A stretch of DNA of 64,000 nucleotides from contig NC_055990.1 in the NCBI RefSeq assembly GCF_018446385.1, positions 28,357,891-28,421,890 of the forward strand, in the 5' to 3' direction. The DNA comes from Zingiber officinale. Its lineage: Eukaryota; Streptophyta; Magnoliopsida; Zingiberales; Zingiberaceae. Below, in pieces: positions 45,417 to 57,227 of this stretch (position 1 is its first letter; the number at the start of each line of letters is the position of its first letter). A program made the translations under genes and the position numbers. The notes beneath the pieces are model-generated. The model was not told the origin of the DNA. It saw only the letters and a program-made list of their open reading frames with translations, and did no database searches.

Positions 45417-46760
45417 GACTCTTATTATTAAATAATTTTTTAAATAATTTGCAAATACTAGGCTACTCTTTTCTATATTTCCTTAAAAAAATCTCATTTC
45501 TTTAGTGTTTCAAAATTTATTTTATCCTTAGTCTAGGACAACCCTCTAGAAAGTATGATCCTATAGATTTAGGTAGCGAGCATCTCACAAGTACAGTAGG
45601 TCTACCTTGATTGTATATTTAAAAACTTAGAATAATGTGAAATGTGTAAGCCTCTTACATGGACTTCAGATGTTTGTATTAGTACATCAACATAAGTCTG
45701 GGCAAAAAATATAAAAGTACATTGATCAAGTTAAGTAGTCCTTTTTCAGCAAAAACATAATTAGATAATACACTTAACTTGACTAACCAAGTGAACATTG
45801 TTATCTTCTGGTAGTTAGTTAGTAACTAAAGGTTAAATATTCAAGAATAATTTATAAATGAATATTATTTTTAAAATACATCAGGTAAGAGGGAGAATAT
45901 TTGAAATTTTCTTTTAAAATAATTTTTCAAACTGTTGATTTGTAAATTCCTTTGAAACTTTATTGAATTTTTTTTTTCAAATGTTTCCAAAATTATTCTA
46001 TAATTTCTTTGAAGATGTTTTGGAACATATTTTGAAAATTAATTTATACTTAAAAGTAATTGTAGAGCTTCTTCAAAAAACTTGCTTTAAATTTGTGTTG
46101 AAAAACCTTAGAAAAATGCATTTTCACAATGTTCCCTTAGCTAATTGCTTTGAAAATATTATGAAAAACTCTTTTCAACAGTTTTTTTAAAAAATTAAAA
46201 TTTAAAAATTACTTTGCAACACCACCTTGAAAATTATTTTTAAAAGTACTTTTTAAAAGTGTTTTAAAATTTGTCTTGAAAAATGGTTTGTAAAAATTCT
46301 TGCAAGGTTTATCTTTGTAAAATGTTTTATTTTTAAAAAATTTAATTTTTAAAATTTTGGAAACCTTTTGCAAAATTTTAAAAATTCCTTTCAAAATTTT
46401 CTTAAATACTTAGAAAATTTTTCTTATCATTAACTCCTCCCTTAAAATAAACTTGCAAGTTTTTATGAAAAACTTTACCTTTGAAAATTTTGTTGCTTGA
46501 TATACCGACTTATTTTAATTTGTCTACATCCTTCCTTCTATTTGCTTACACTTACTTATGTGTATAATTTTTGATGAATGTCAAAGGGGGAGGGTTAGAG
46601 TTTAAGTAAGAAAAAATAAGAAAACTAAGAAAATTTAAACCTAAAAATGCTCAAGAGAATAAATTCGAAAATTAATTAATTTCTCTTAAATCAATTTCAT
46701 ATTGCTATTTTTTGTTACATTATTTTTTTCAATTAATTAATTTCTCTTAAATCAATTTCA
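45417..46760 (+). other. Copia Y 3' non-coding region
   Basis: A/T-rich sequence with many ttttgaaaa/ttaaaaatt words (45890-46440), the counterpart of the block in copia Z at 25790-26400. A purine tract caaagggggaggg is at 46580-46592. The 30-bp word aattaattaatttctcttaa... occurs twice (46672 and 46733). Short frames here are compositional. Confidence 0.5.
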
Positions 46761-47484
46761 GTCCTAAGTGAAAAGTACCCCAGGCACCTTCAACACATTT
46801 GAAGGCGCCTTGAGTTAGGCGATGGAAGGCGCCTAAGAGAGACTTGAATGCACCTTCGGTCGGATAAGGCAAAAGCCTTGGTCAATGATAAGAGCCTGCT
46901 TTTGAGGGATAAAAGTTGGAGTTAAAGGCTCCTCTAATGGCGTTGAAGGTCTCTTCAATCCCCTTTAAAAGGGCTACTCAACCAAGGTTTCAATACAACT
47001 CAGATACAACTCTTCTACAAGCTTTTACGCATTTGCTTGATGCTCTGATCGCTCCAACTTTGTGCTATTGATCTTCTATGATGCTATTGCATTCAATTGC
47101 TAATGAGAAGTCGTCTAACACCAAGCTCGGTCTGTTAAATCTACAAGTGTTGGGTAAAGAAGTTTCTTTGTATACTTAATTATTGCATAAAGGAAAGTGT
47201 AGCTTATTATACTTTCTTATTCTTTTATTTGTATTTGATTCCCTCTTCTGGCGATTTTGAAAAAGGTCTTTAATGGATTATCTATCCATAGGTCCGTAGG
47301 ACTTGGGTCCAAGAGTAAGAGTCGTCGAAGAATCCGAACCAAGTAACTCCTTGAGTTATTGTGCCTATTTTGTTTTTGTGTTTAATTTTTCTGTTGCGTG
47401 CTTATTTTATAAAATCAAAAAGATAAGTTTTTTAAAACCACGTAATTCACACACCCCCTTCATATGTGTACCGATCCCACATTA
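46761..47484 (+). repeat. Copia LTR, partial, plus orientation
   Basis: Has GGCGCC-rich words (aaggcgcctt, 46800-46850), a TATA-like CCCTTTAAAAGGG (46961-46973), U5 with ccgaaccaagtaactc, ttcacacacccccttc and the end gatcccaca (47484). The order equals that of the X LTR, but the sequence is a different family, and the LTR head is not recognisable. Probably the 3' LTR of Y, although the two cannot be proven to belong together. Confidence 0.5.
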
Positions 47485-49680
47485 TGTTTATCATACTATT
47501 GCATTGATCATGACTGTATTTGAGTCATGTGTATTAGCATCTTACACATCATGGCATTATATGCATGCTGTCAATTAAATCTCCTTCTATAGTTGAGAGA
47601 GTCATTAGTCATATATATTCTGCACATTCGACAACTCAGGGGTAGTGGTAGCTAGAGTGTATATAACTTGTCATGTTGTGCCCACTCGACCACTCAGGAG
47701 TAGTGGTATTGAAGTCGTGCAGACAATGACCTCCTATTATGTAGATAGATAGCTACTCTTGCATCCTGCCCAACCGACTACTTAGATGTAGTAGTAGCTG
47801 AAGTCGCGAGTAGTTGTCCCAGTCCTGCCCACTTGGCCACACAGATGTCGTGGTAGTTGGAGTCGTGTGTAAGAGTGACACATATATATACATATGCAGA
47901 TGATTCATGTTGCATATCTTAGAGATACTTATTGCATATGCCTGTGATATGTTGCATGTGCTCGAGATATATATGTTGCATATGCCTAACATTATCATAC
48001 GTGTTTATTTATCATACAAGTTTATGCTATCATATGTTGATGTAGTACGACCAGATCTATTGCAGATCCTCAGTGATTATTGATCATTATACCTTACTTG
48101 TTAGTCCGATTTTTGTATGTGCATTTGTTATGTCATTTATGTTGAGAACATATTTTCTACTTGTCAGACTATATACTTTGATCTCTTTACAGATTTGGCC
48201 ATGCACTATCTTTTATCTATTACCCGCGGAGTCATTTGGACTCACTTTCCTATTGTATTTTCTTTCTTCAGGTAGCGGATAGATTATATATATTGGAGTT
48301 GCTTGGAGGATTCTGTCTGTTAGTTTTACGTTACATTTGATAACGTTTTCCTTGTTATTTACTACTGCATTACTTGCACTTTCGATTTCAGACTTGGTTA
48401 TATAATAATTATCTTGGTTGTGGATTTCAACCGTGTGGTACTAATTTATTCAACTGTGATACTTGTTATGTGTTTAAGCTGTGCCGGCATGCAGTCATCT
48501 TATGTTTTTCATGTCTTTGAGTGGATTGAATAAATCCCTCTATTGTGTAGTTGATTATTTTATATCTTCCGTTGTGTATTTATTCCTAATTTGTCGACTT
48601 ATATTATGTTGTATTAAACATTGTCACAAGGGGGGTACTGTCCGCTTCATCGGGCAAGTATATCTTTTGGGCATGACAAAGGGTGTGTTAGAGCATGTAG
48701 AGTTAGAGTCATTCTATACATTTTCATACTTCATTGAAATCCTCAAGTTGACATCATACCCCTTTAGTGAGACATCTTGAGTTGATTTTATAATTACTGA
48801 TTGGGTCTGTATAATGTCTCATTGTTATAAATGGGTTGCATGCTTGAATCAATTATATCAAACGTGTCTGATATCCTCTTTTGAAGGCTGAAATTTGATT
48901 TATCATCGGTTTTGAAGTTGTGTCATGCATTCCACCATCCTAGTTTGTGTTATATGTTTTTTTTTATTGAACATTTTATAAGAACAAGTGCGATTTTGAT
49001 TAGCACTATGATGGCATTTTGTATCCCTAGCTCTAAATTTAATTCTTCCTCGAGAACTAGCACAATCTTAGAGGACACTTCGATTGAATGATCGTAGCTT
49101 TAGCTTGATGAACCAAAATACTAAGAGATGTATGCTCTTTGGATCAAGCAATTATCTAGAATTGAAGCACTTTTGGTTGACATTTTGATTAGACAATTGT
49201 AACTTTATTGGTTGACAGTTGACACCAGCTTCTGAACCCTTTCCATCCATCTACAAGGGTTGCTCCGCCAACAGTTTCAAATCATATTCTTCGATCTTCA
49301 AAAACCACCTGAGTTTTATTTATTTTCTCAAATAGAAGGGCCAGAGGGGTAACCATGTAGATTTAGCAAAGAGAAAGGAAGTTGCTTTCATACTGCAGTG
49401 CACGCTGAAAAGCCGGATCCAGAGAGGGGTCACATGGGCCAAATAAACAATCATCACAAAAGCAGTCCAAAGCAATATTATTAATCATATTATGGTTTCA
49501 TTCTCAACTACGAGTATAACGTATTATTTTATCAGTGGGTTAAAAAATTTAGAATATTGGTTGTGGGCAAAGGGCCACTTCTACTTTCAAATTTATCGTC
49601 GATAAAAATTTTTCATGTGATCCGATTGATCATTTTTATAGTTAGTTAATTAGTTTAAAGAGGTGGATATAAAGATTAAA
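47485..49680. other. Decayed repeat sequence, probably an old gypsy LTR
   Basis: No gene is supported. 47615-47880 holds four degenerate units of cccactcgaccactcaggagtagtgg (spacing about 58, 88 and 59 bp), a style seen in gypsy LTRs. 48630-48690 has acaaggggggtactgtccg and gggcatgacaaagg, also LTR-like. 49020-49680 is unrecognised single-copy-looking sequence. Confidence 0.35.
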
Positions 49681-49686
49681 AATAAA

Positions 49687-50028
49687 TTAAAAAATAATTG
49701 TCAGAGGACTGTGTCTCGGTTGGTCTTTCAATATGGCAGGCTCACGAATGTTCCTCTCTTTCTTCATTTCATTCAAAGTTTCTTTCACCTCTGAGGAGGT
49801 ACAATGGTTTATACTTGTCATGTTTCTGATATCTTTCTTACTGGCTAAATACTCACGAACGTGATGATCTCCACAGTAAAAAAACATATGCATTTGAACA
49901 TCCAAGTGACGTTGAACGGAAGACCAACTGATGCTGCAAAAGGAAACCTCCTCATGTGCAAAGGATACATGTAAGAACATCAAATTCAAATTGGATACGA
50001 CTTTTTTAAAAGTACGAATGAAAGTCAA
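49687..50028 (-). CDS. Unrecognised 113-codon open frame
   Basis: MTFIRTFKKVVSNLNLMF... to ...PRHSPLTIIF. The composition is not obviously simple (charged C-terminal half with SSEVKETLNEMKKERN), and the flanks are not known repeats. I do not recognise a family. Its 5' end overlaps the first W-box repeat of the gene 2 promoter, which argues against a real gene start. It may be an exon relic or chance. Confidence 0.15.
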   Translation of the reverse strand: MTFIRTFKKVVSNLNLMFLHVSFAHEEVSFCSISWSSVQRHLDVQMHMFFYCGDHHVREYLASKKDIRNMTSINHCTSSEVKETLNEMKKERNIREPAILKDQPRHSPLTIIF

Positions 50029-51150
50029 TGATTAAATTCCTCATCCAACTACACACAGAAGCATGGAAAGTCTAACATCAATTTTTAAATGTTTAATATG
50101 TTTTTAAAATATAAGGATATTCTATGATGGAAAGTCAATGATAACAAAACCATTCATTGTGGGAGAACGCCAAAGATTAAAAAAATCCCTCACGTCTCTT
50201 CATTATATAAAAAACTTATATTTTTTCATTATATTTTTTTTTATTTCTTTCTCATATTTTATATTATATATAATTAAAAAAATTTAATTAAAAACATGTT
50301 TTTAAAATAAAAATTGATAAACACCATTAAAAAACACAAATTATATATGATAAGAATTTTTTTTAGTTAAAAAACATATTTTTTAAAAAAAATAAAAAAA
50401 TATTTTAATAAAAAAAATCATTAAAAGAGCAACTCTCTAAATTGAGAAGGACAAAGTAGGAGCGCTCTCCTCTTTGTCACAGGAGTGGATCTTCTGGTCC
50501 ATAAAAATTAAATCAACTCATGATCTAGTCTTTATATTGGTGGGAGATAATAGCCCCCTATCTATTAACAGGTGGGGGTCATGGTCTCCCATCAATTCCC
50601 TTATCCCGGTCCAGGAGTGGACTAGGATAAGGGGACCAGAAAATCTGATCCCCTTTGTCACATCCACAATGAGAGCTCCGAAAGAACTCGTGCCTAAGGG
50701 ACATCTATAATCATGAAACCATCCAAAAATTTCTTAAATCATATATTATTGTCACACTAAAAAAAAAAAAAATACATACTTCTCCCCTCTTCACTATAAA
50801 GAAGCATCTTATCAACTTTTTTATATCTTTTATATTTTCTCACAAATTATTATTTTTTAATATTTTAATATTTAAAAAAATATATAAAAAGGCGTGGAGC
50901 TTCGGTTATGGATGCTTAAATTTCTTCATCCAATTAAACACAGCAGCCTTCAAAGTCTAACATCAATTTTTAAATGTTTAACATATTTTAAAAATATTAG
51001 ATATTCTATAATGGAAAGTCAATGATAAGATTCTTCATCCAACTCCACTCCACATAGCAGGATGGAAAGTCTAACATCAATTTTTAAATGCATATTTTAA
51101 AATATATGGATGTAATGGAAAGTCAATGATAAAATTATTCATCGAATTTG
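50020..51150 (+). promoter_or_regulatory. RLK gene 2 promoter with repeated W-boxes
   Basis: Copies of ggaaagtcaatgataa (AGTCAA at 50023, 50133, 51017 and 51121) alternate with ggaaagtctaacatcaattt (about 50065, 50953 and 51063). Each AGTCAA reads TTGACT on the other strand, the WRKY W-box core. The units match the promoter of gene 1. The block is split in two by 50160-50930, which contains A/T-rich DNA and a MITE-like inverted repeat. Confidence 0.6.
50475..50660. repeat. MITE-like inverted repeat in the gene 2 promoter
   Basis: tgtcacaggagtggatcttctggtcc-type sequence at 50475-50500 reappears inverted at 50633-50660 (ggaccagaaaatctgatccc, then ctttgtca). The roughly 185-bp length, non-coding content and A/T-rich surroundings fit a small MITE. 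TSDs were not resolved. Confidence 0.4.
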
Positions 51151-51218
51151 ATTAAGATTTAAGAACACATTTGAACGGCGTTGAAGAAGTCAGTTCCGTC
51201 TCGATTCGAGCGACGCCA

Positions 51219-51227
51219 GTAAATATT
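51219..51227 (+). promoter_or_regulatory. TATA-like element of RLK gene 2
   Basis: GTAAATATT, about 45 bp before the start codon, in a leader nearly identical to that of gene 1. Confidence 0.35.
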
Positions 51228-51267
51228 CCATCCCCTTCAAGCTCTCGTCTCTCATCAGCCATCAGCA

Positions 51268-53739
51268 ATGGCGATGGCAATGGCTCTTTCATGCTCCATT
51301 GCAACTTCATTCTGGCTCTTGTCCTTCACCCTCTCTATCTCTCTTCTCTCCTTCACCTCCGCAGCAACGTCAACTGGCACAATCTCTGCACAACATTCTC
51401 TGACCGGAAACCAGACCATCACCTCCGGAGACGGCACGTTCGTGCTCGGCTTCTTCACGCCACCAGGCATCGGCGGCAACTACTACATCGGCATCTGGTA
51501 CGGTAAGATCTCAGTGCTCACCCCCGTGTGGGTGGCCAACAGAGTCACTCCAGTCACGGACCCAACCACGTCGGAGCTTAAGATCAATGGCGACGGCAAC
51601 CTCGTCCTCCTCAATCAGTTCAAATCCATCATATGGTCCACAAACGTCACCACCATCTCATCCTCCAACTCCACGGTTGCCGTCATCCTTGACAATGGTA
51701 ATCTCCAGCTCAGGGATGGATCCAACTCCTCGCTCGTCTTCTGGCAGAGCTTTGATCACCCCACTGACACTTGGCTTCCTGGTGCCAAGTTGGGGTTCAA
51801 TAAGATCACCAAAAGATCCCAACAACTCACTTCCTGGAAGAATAAAGTTGACCCTTCTCCTGGGATCTTCACCTTTGAGATGGATCCGACTGGAAGCTTA
51901 CAATACTTAATTTCATGGAATTTGTCTCGGATATATTGGGCTAGTGGAATGTGGAATGGCCAAGAATTTAGTTCAGTCCCTGAGGCCACATCAAATTATA
52001 TGTACCAAATGCAAGTAGTCAATGATACAGATGAGATGTATATCACATACACGGTAGATATTGCCAATAATCCCACGTATAGACAGCTACTGGATTATGA
52101 TACCGGACAGATCCAAGTACCGGTGTGGATGGAGAATTCGAAGTCATGGATGCCCATCTGGGCTCGACCAACCAGCAAGTGCTCAGTTTATGGGGTATGT
52201 GGACCTTTTGGTAGCTGCAATGACTTCACCTCACCCTTCTGTTATTGTGTTAAAGGCTTCAGGATCAAGTCTCAGGCAGACTGGGATTTGGGCGATCGAA
52301 GCCAGGGTTGTGAGAGGGTGGCCTCTCTGCAGTGCAGTGGCCAGAACAATTCTGAAGAAGATGGTTTCTTTAAGATGACAAATGTTAGACTACCTGACAA
52401 CTCCCTCAGTTTGACCATGTTTGGGAGCTCCCATGATTGCCAACAAGCATGCTTGAGTAATTGCTCTTGTAATGCTTATTCCTTCAACTCCACTGGGTGC
52501 TTTGTTTGGCATGGAGAATTACTCAATCTCAAGGAAGAAGATAATCAGCCTGATGCAGGCACTCTTTACCTGCGCTTGGCTGCCTCTGAGTTTCAAACTT
52601 CTGAAAGCAACAAGAAGAGAATGGTAGCATACATCTCCGTCGGGGTCATCCTGCCGAGTGTTGTAGTTTGTTTGTTCATCATTGGGGGTTTAGTTTTGAA
52701 GCGAGAGAGGAGAAGAGCTAGCCAAAACTCAAAAGTTGTGCATAATTCTTTGGTCTCCTTCATGTATGATGAGCTGAGGATTGCCACCAATAACTTCTCT
52801 GAAAAGCTAGGAGAAGGGGGCTTTGGATCTGTGTTTAAAGGCTCGTTGCCCGGCTCAATTGATATTGCTGTGAAGAAGCTTGAGGGTCTTTACCAAGGCG
52901 AGAAGCAGTTCCGAGCGGAGGTGAGCACACTAGGAGCTATTCAACATGTAAACCTCATTAGGCTAATCGGCTTTTGCTCTCAAGGGACCAAAAAGTTGTT
53001 GGTCTATGAGTTAATGCCAAGCGGTTCGTTAGCAGATCAGCTTTTTCGTAGCAACTCGAATGTTTTGGACTGGAAAATCAGATATCGAATTGCTATCGGA
53101 ATTGCAAGAGGATTAGCTTATCTTCATGAGCAATGCAGGGACAACATCTTACATTGCGACATCAAGCCAGAGAACATACTGTTGGATGATGCATTTGTGC
53201 CAAAAGTAGCTGATTTTGGTCTAGCAAAGCTCATCGGAAGGGACTTTAGCAAAGTTCTCACAACCATTCGAGGAAGTAGAGGATATCTTGCACCTGAATG
53301 GATTGGAGGTACACCCATCACCACCAAAGTAGATGTTTATAGCTATGGAATGATGTTGTTCGAGATCATATCCGGCAAGAGAAATTTAGTCTGTGCAACA
53401 GAAAGTTGTTTTGAGTTTTTTCCATCAGTAGCAACAAGCAAACTCATTAACGGAGATGTCGAAGTCTTGCTAGACCACCGTCTTGAGGGGGAAGCTGACA
53501 TGGGAGAGCTTGCAATAGCTTGTAAATTGGCCGGTTGGTGCATTCAAGATGATGAGAGTTCCAGGCCGACGATGAGTCAAGTTGTTCAAGCTCTAGAGGG
53601 CAATCTAGACATCAACGTTCCTCCTATTCCCAAGTTTCTCCAAGGCCTATCCAACTCTTGGACCGACAACATCAATTCCCTTGGAAATTTCTCTTCATAT
53701 CAGAACTCCAACAGTTCTACCCCTTCAAGTAGCCTTTAG
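51268..53739 (+). CDS. G-type lectin S-receptor-like Ser/Thr protein kinase (At2g19130-like), gene 2
   Basis: Single-exon, 823-residue receptor kinase, paralogue of gene 1. Signal peptide about 1-32; bulb lectin about 36-152 (WQSFDHPTDTWLPG at 159-172); S-locus glycoprotein region about 200-300; Cys-rich EGF/PAN region about 305-425; membrane segment about 453-477; kinase about 514-780. Kinase motifs: GEGGFGSV, K536, HCDIKPEN with D631, DFG 649-651, APEW 675-678. It is non-RD like gene 1. The tail is Ser/Asn-rich (to SSTPSSSL). The first 200 residues and the kinase core are almost the same as in gene 1, while residues about 200-520 differ throughout; the ligand-facing part has therefore diverged or the ends have been homogenised. 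Likely a plasma-membrane sensor in defence or stress; the ligand is unknown. Confidence 0.95.
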   Translation: MAMAMALSCSIATSFWLLSFTLSISLLSFTSAATSTGTISAQHSLTGNQTITSGDGTFVLGFFTPPGIGGNYYIGIWYGKISVLTPVWVANRVTPVTDPTTSELKINGDGNLVLLNQFKSIIWSTNVTTISSSNSTVAVILDNGNLQLRDGSNSSLVFWQSFDHPTDTWLPGAKLGFNKITKRSQQLTSWKNKVDPSPGIFTFEMDPTGSLQYLISWNLSRIYWASGMWNGQEFSSVPEATSNYMYQMQVVNDTDEMYITYTVDIANNPTYRQLLDYDTGQIQVPVWMENSKSWMPIWARPTSKCSVYGVCGPFGSCNDFTSPFCYCVKGFRIKSQADWDLGDRSQGCERVASLQCSGQNNSEEDGFFKMTNVRLPDNSLSLTMFGSSHDCQQACLSNCSCNAYSFNSTGCFVWHGELLNLKEEDNQPDAGTLYLRLAASEFQTSESNKKRMVAYISVGVILPSVVVCLFIIGGLVLKRERRRASQNSKVVHNSLVSFMYDELRIATNNFSEKLGEGGFGSVFKGSLPGSIDIAVKKLEGLYQGEKQFRAEVSTLGAIQHVNLIRLIGFCSQGTKKLLVYELMPSGSLADQLFRSNSNVLDWKIRYRIAIGIARGLAYLHEQCRDNILHCDIKPENILLDDAFVPKVADFGLAKLIGRDFSKVLTTIRGSRGYLAPEWIGGTPITTKVDVYSYGMMLFEIISGKRNLVCATESCFEFFPSVATSKLINGDVEVLLDHRLEGEADMGELAIACKLAGWCIQDDESSRPTMSQVVQALEGNLDINVPPIPKFLQGLSNSWTDNINSLGNFSSYQNSNSSTPSSSL

Positions 53740-54485
53740 ATAAATAATGCTACAATTTAAATATTATTCAAGTTGGCGCAATGACACCGACGATATCAAC
53801 AGCGGCAAGCGGTGATGGCAGTGGGTGGCGGCGACAGTGGCCTCGGCAGTGGCAGCAGCAACGGTGGCGTGGAACGGCGCTGGCAGCATCAGTGGAGATG
53901 GTGGCATGAGGAAACACTAGAAAGTTGCTTTATGTTCACGTATAGAATGTAATTGTTTGTTCTAAACTCTCAATTTATTTCAACTTATACAGTACTTTAG
54001 TGTAATTTAGAGGACTTCGTTTATTTCAATTTCTTTCCTTTTTTTATTACAACAAAATTATTGATTCTAGCTACTTTTAAAGGATTAAATTCATATGAAT
54101 GTCTTACACTTAATTAATACATATAATTAATAGTCATTAAAAAATTAATCTTAATTAAGTGATCTAATACTGTGTAGTATATAAGGAAAGAAAGAAGCTC
54201 ATTGATTTGGGTATCTTGAATCAAGAGGGTTTTGAGAGCTTTTTCTTCTTTGGACTCTTCCCCATTGAGACCAAGATTCGGTTGTCGCCTAATCCTATAG
54301 AATATCATTCATTATACTTATAGGAACTCTGATGACAAATAAGATAAATGGCTAATACGATGGATTCAGGTTTAACCATTCATTTACCGTTGTTTATGAT
54401 TTTGATCCAATGTAACCTTATAGATGATGATAAGTTGATTATTAGATGCAGCATATGGTTTTGTTTTTATGTATGTTGATATGGG
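53740..54485. other. 3' flank of RLK gene 2
   Basis: 53775-53910 is GC-rich with repeated ggc/gca triplets (ggcagtgggtggcggcgac), unlike its A/T-rich surroundings. It has no start codon or homology that would support a gene and may be transcribed as 3' UTR. The rest is A/T-rich spacer with nothing recognised. Confidence 0.4.
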
Positions 54486-54789
54486 TTATAGTGAGCGGAT
54501 CCAGAAGATGATGTGGTAGTCAAACTCAAGGTGATGTGGTAATCAAACTCAAGGTGATGTGGCGGTCAAAGTCAGGATAGAGAAGCATTCTACACTTGGT
54601 TTTGTTGATTGCCCAGCCCCAAAGTTCTCAGATTTTGCCCGCACGGCCTTAAAGCAGGACACTCAGATAAGGCTGATCAGCTACAAACCCGATTAGATAT
54701 AAGGGCTTTAGGACTTTACTCTAGAACTAAAGAAATAATACTCTCGAGCGATAAATAGTCGGACAAGTTCAAAAGAGCTCATAAGCCTT

Positions 54790-56310
54790 CTAAAAACTCT
54801 TTATGCTCACACGATCGGATGAAAGTCGGTTGAACATAAGGCTTTTTGTGTTCGCCCGACCGGGCAAAAGGTCGGCCCGGCTTAACGCCCTTAGCCTAGT
54901 AAAGTTCTTAATATACGATCGGCCGGATAAAGGCCAGTCAAACATAAGGGTTTATGTATACACCCGGTCGGGCAAAGTCTGGTCAGACTTAAAGACACTT
55001 AGTCTCACAAAGATCTTAATATATGATCGGCCATATAAGGGATGATTGAACATAAGCCTTTTTGTGTAGGCCCGACCGAGTAAAGTCTGGTCGGGCTCAA
55101 AGACACTTAGCCTCACAAAGATCTTAATATACGATCGGCCGGATAAAGACCGATCGAATATAAGGTTTTTTCTATGTACACCCAATTAGACAAAGTCCAG
55201 TCGAGCTCAAAGACACTTAGCCTTACAAAGATCTTAATATACGATCGACTGGATAAGGATCGATCGAATATAAGACTTTTATATATGTCCGATCGGGCAA
55301 AGTCCAGTCGAGATCAAAGACACTTAGCCTTACAAAGATCTTAATATACGATTGGTCAGATAAGGGCCGATCGAACATAAGACTTTCTGTATACGCCCGA
55401 TTGGGCTCAAAGACACTTAACCTCATAAAGATCTTAATATACGATCGATCGGATAAGGGTCGATGGAACATAAGGCTTTCTATATACGCCCGATCAAACA
55501 AAGTCAGTCGGGCTCAAAGACATTTAGTCTCACAAAGATCTTAATATATGATCGGTTAGATAAGGGTCGATCAAACATAAGGCTTCTGTATATGTCTGGC
55601 CGGGCAAAGTCTAGTCGGGTTCAAAGACACTTAACCTCACAAAGATCTTAATATACGATCGGTTGGATAAAAGTCGATCAAACATAAGGCTTTCTATATA
55701 CGCCTGGCCGGGCAAAGTCCGGTCTGGCTCAAAGACACTTAACCTTACAAAGATCTTAATATATGATCGACAAGATAAGAGCCGATCGAACATAAGGCTT
55801 TCTGTGTATGCCCGACTGAGCAAAATTCGCCTAGAATCAAAGACACCTAACCTCACAAAGATCCTAATATACAATCGGTCGGCTACGAGCTAATCGAACA
55901 TAAGGCTTTTTGTATACGACTGGCCGGGCAAATTCCAGCCAGGCTCAAAGACACTTAGTCTCACAAAGATCTTAATATATGATTGACCAGATAAGGGCCG
56001 ATCAAACATAAGACTTTCTGTGTACGCCCGGTCAGACTCAAAGACACTTAACCTCACAAAGATCCTAATATACTATCGGTCGGATAAGGGTAGATCGAAC
56101 ATAAGGCTTTATGTGTACGCTCGGCTGGACAAAGTCTAGCCGGGCCCAAAGACAACCTCACAAAAACCTTAATATACAATCGGTCAGATAAAGGCTAGTC
56201 GAATAGAAAGCTCTATGTGTATGCCCAGCCGGTCAAAAACCGGGCGGGCTTAAAGACACTGATCCTTAGAAAACTCTTCATATATGGTCGATCGGGTAAA
56301 GGTCAACCAG
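54790..56310. repeat. 108-bp tandem array, about 14 units
   Basis: The word aaagatcttaatata recurs at about 54901, 55009, 55117, 55227, 55334, 55427, 55535, 55641, 55749, 55857, 55965 and 56058, with decayed copies at about 56162 and 56268. Spacing is about 108 bp, with two units of about 93 bp. Each unit holds a GATCGGCCGGAT-type near-palindrome, cataaggctttytgt and gcccgaycgggcaaagtc. Because 108 is a multiple of three, repeat-wide open frames arise on both strands; they are not genes. Confidence 0.9.
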
Positions 56311-56881
56311 ATTTAAGTTACATGATGTTATATTGTTCCTAAAATAAATAAAGACTCTAACATACATAATTTATCATATGGTTCCTTGAATAGATCTTTG
56401 GCATGTTATGGGCATCATACTAATCTCTGAACAGAACTTTATAGTATTTAGCACACGACAAAGCATATTGATACCAATATAGATTAAAGGTTCTTCATTT
56501 CATAGGGTTTACTATAAATGCTCAGCCAAATGAAAGATCAACTCGAAATAGATTCAATAAAAGGTATTGCAGTTAAACGACCGACTTAAGGATCGACTGA
56601 GATATATTTAGTAGACAAGCAGCAGACAACACTCTAACAGGTTGTCAAAGTTGTCGGGAAATATTTCTTGGGGATTTCCTCAATAATTGATCCGTTACAA
56701 CAACATATCTCAGCAACCTCATCAAAGGCCTGAGGCATAAGTGACAAAAGTGGTACATCTGTGGGTAGAAAAAAGATTCCTCAAATTATCATTGTCGATA
56801 ACCCAGACTGTACTTTTTTCATCACCTAACAAACTCTGGCACAAGGGGTCACCTCAAGATCATGGAGGTTGTGAGAGGTGA

Positions 56882-56889
56882 TATATAAA
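56882..56889 (+). promoter_or_regulatory. TATA box of the gypsy LTR
   Basis: TATATAAA within gtgatatataaaggga, about 570 bp downstream of the tandem array and about 160 bp before the end of the leader. Confidence 0.5.
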
Positions 56890-57227
56890 GGGAATCCTCT
56901 CCGTTGGCAAGGTACGCAATTAACATCATCTAGACCTTACTATGACGCATATCCACTATTGTTCTTCTTCTTCGCCCACTCGCTAAAAAGTGTACTGACT
57001 TGAGTGCTGGAGGGCCTTGTCAGGGACCCCTTCCCTGGTCTTTAGTAACAACGCTTTGTTGAATCGTCTGACTATGTGCAGGATTGGAGGAAGGTTCTAT
57101 TCTAAGCTAAAGAAGTCTTTTTCCGATCAACAAATCATCCACCAGAGCCAGCGTGTCATCTCCCTAGCCTTTAGAAAGGATCATATGTATACTGCTTTCA
57201 ACTTCAACTATTTCTTATGCATTCTCC

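Larger units (their letters stand above)
54490..57045 (+). repeat. Gypsy LTR-like sequence (Tat-type) with internal tandem array
   Basis: Begins with three copies of a roughly 26-bp word (gatgtggtagtcaaactcaa, 54510-54570), then the 108-bp array. A TATA box TATATAAA is at 56882-56889, and a leader containing acttgagtgctggagggcc and ggaccccttccctggtc ends near 57042. That leader style is typical of Tat-clade gypsy LTRs as I know them. No gag or pol is attached, so it is a solo or truncated LTR. Confidence 0.5.

Noticed and set aside
27256..47484. A single giant plus-strand copia element with both LTRs
   Set aside because: The right LTR is of a different family, gag tail and spacer occur twice, and no shared TSD was found; better read as parts of two elements.
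54803..55893. Several repeat-peptide frames on both strands resembling a repetitive protein
   Set aside because: They follow from the 108-bp tandem unit being a multiple of three; no start context, and both strands are open.
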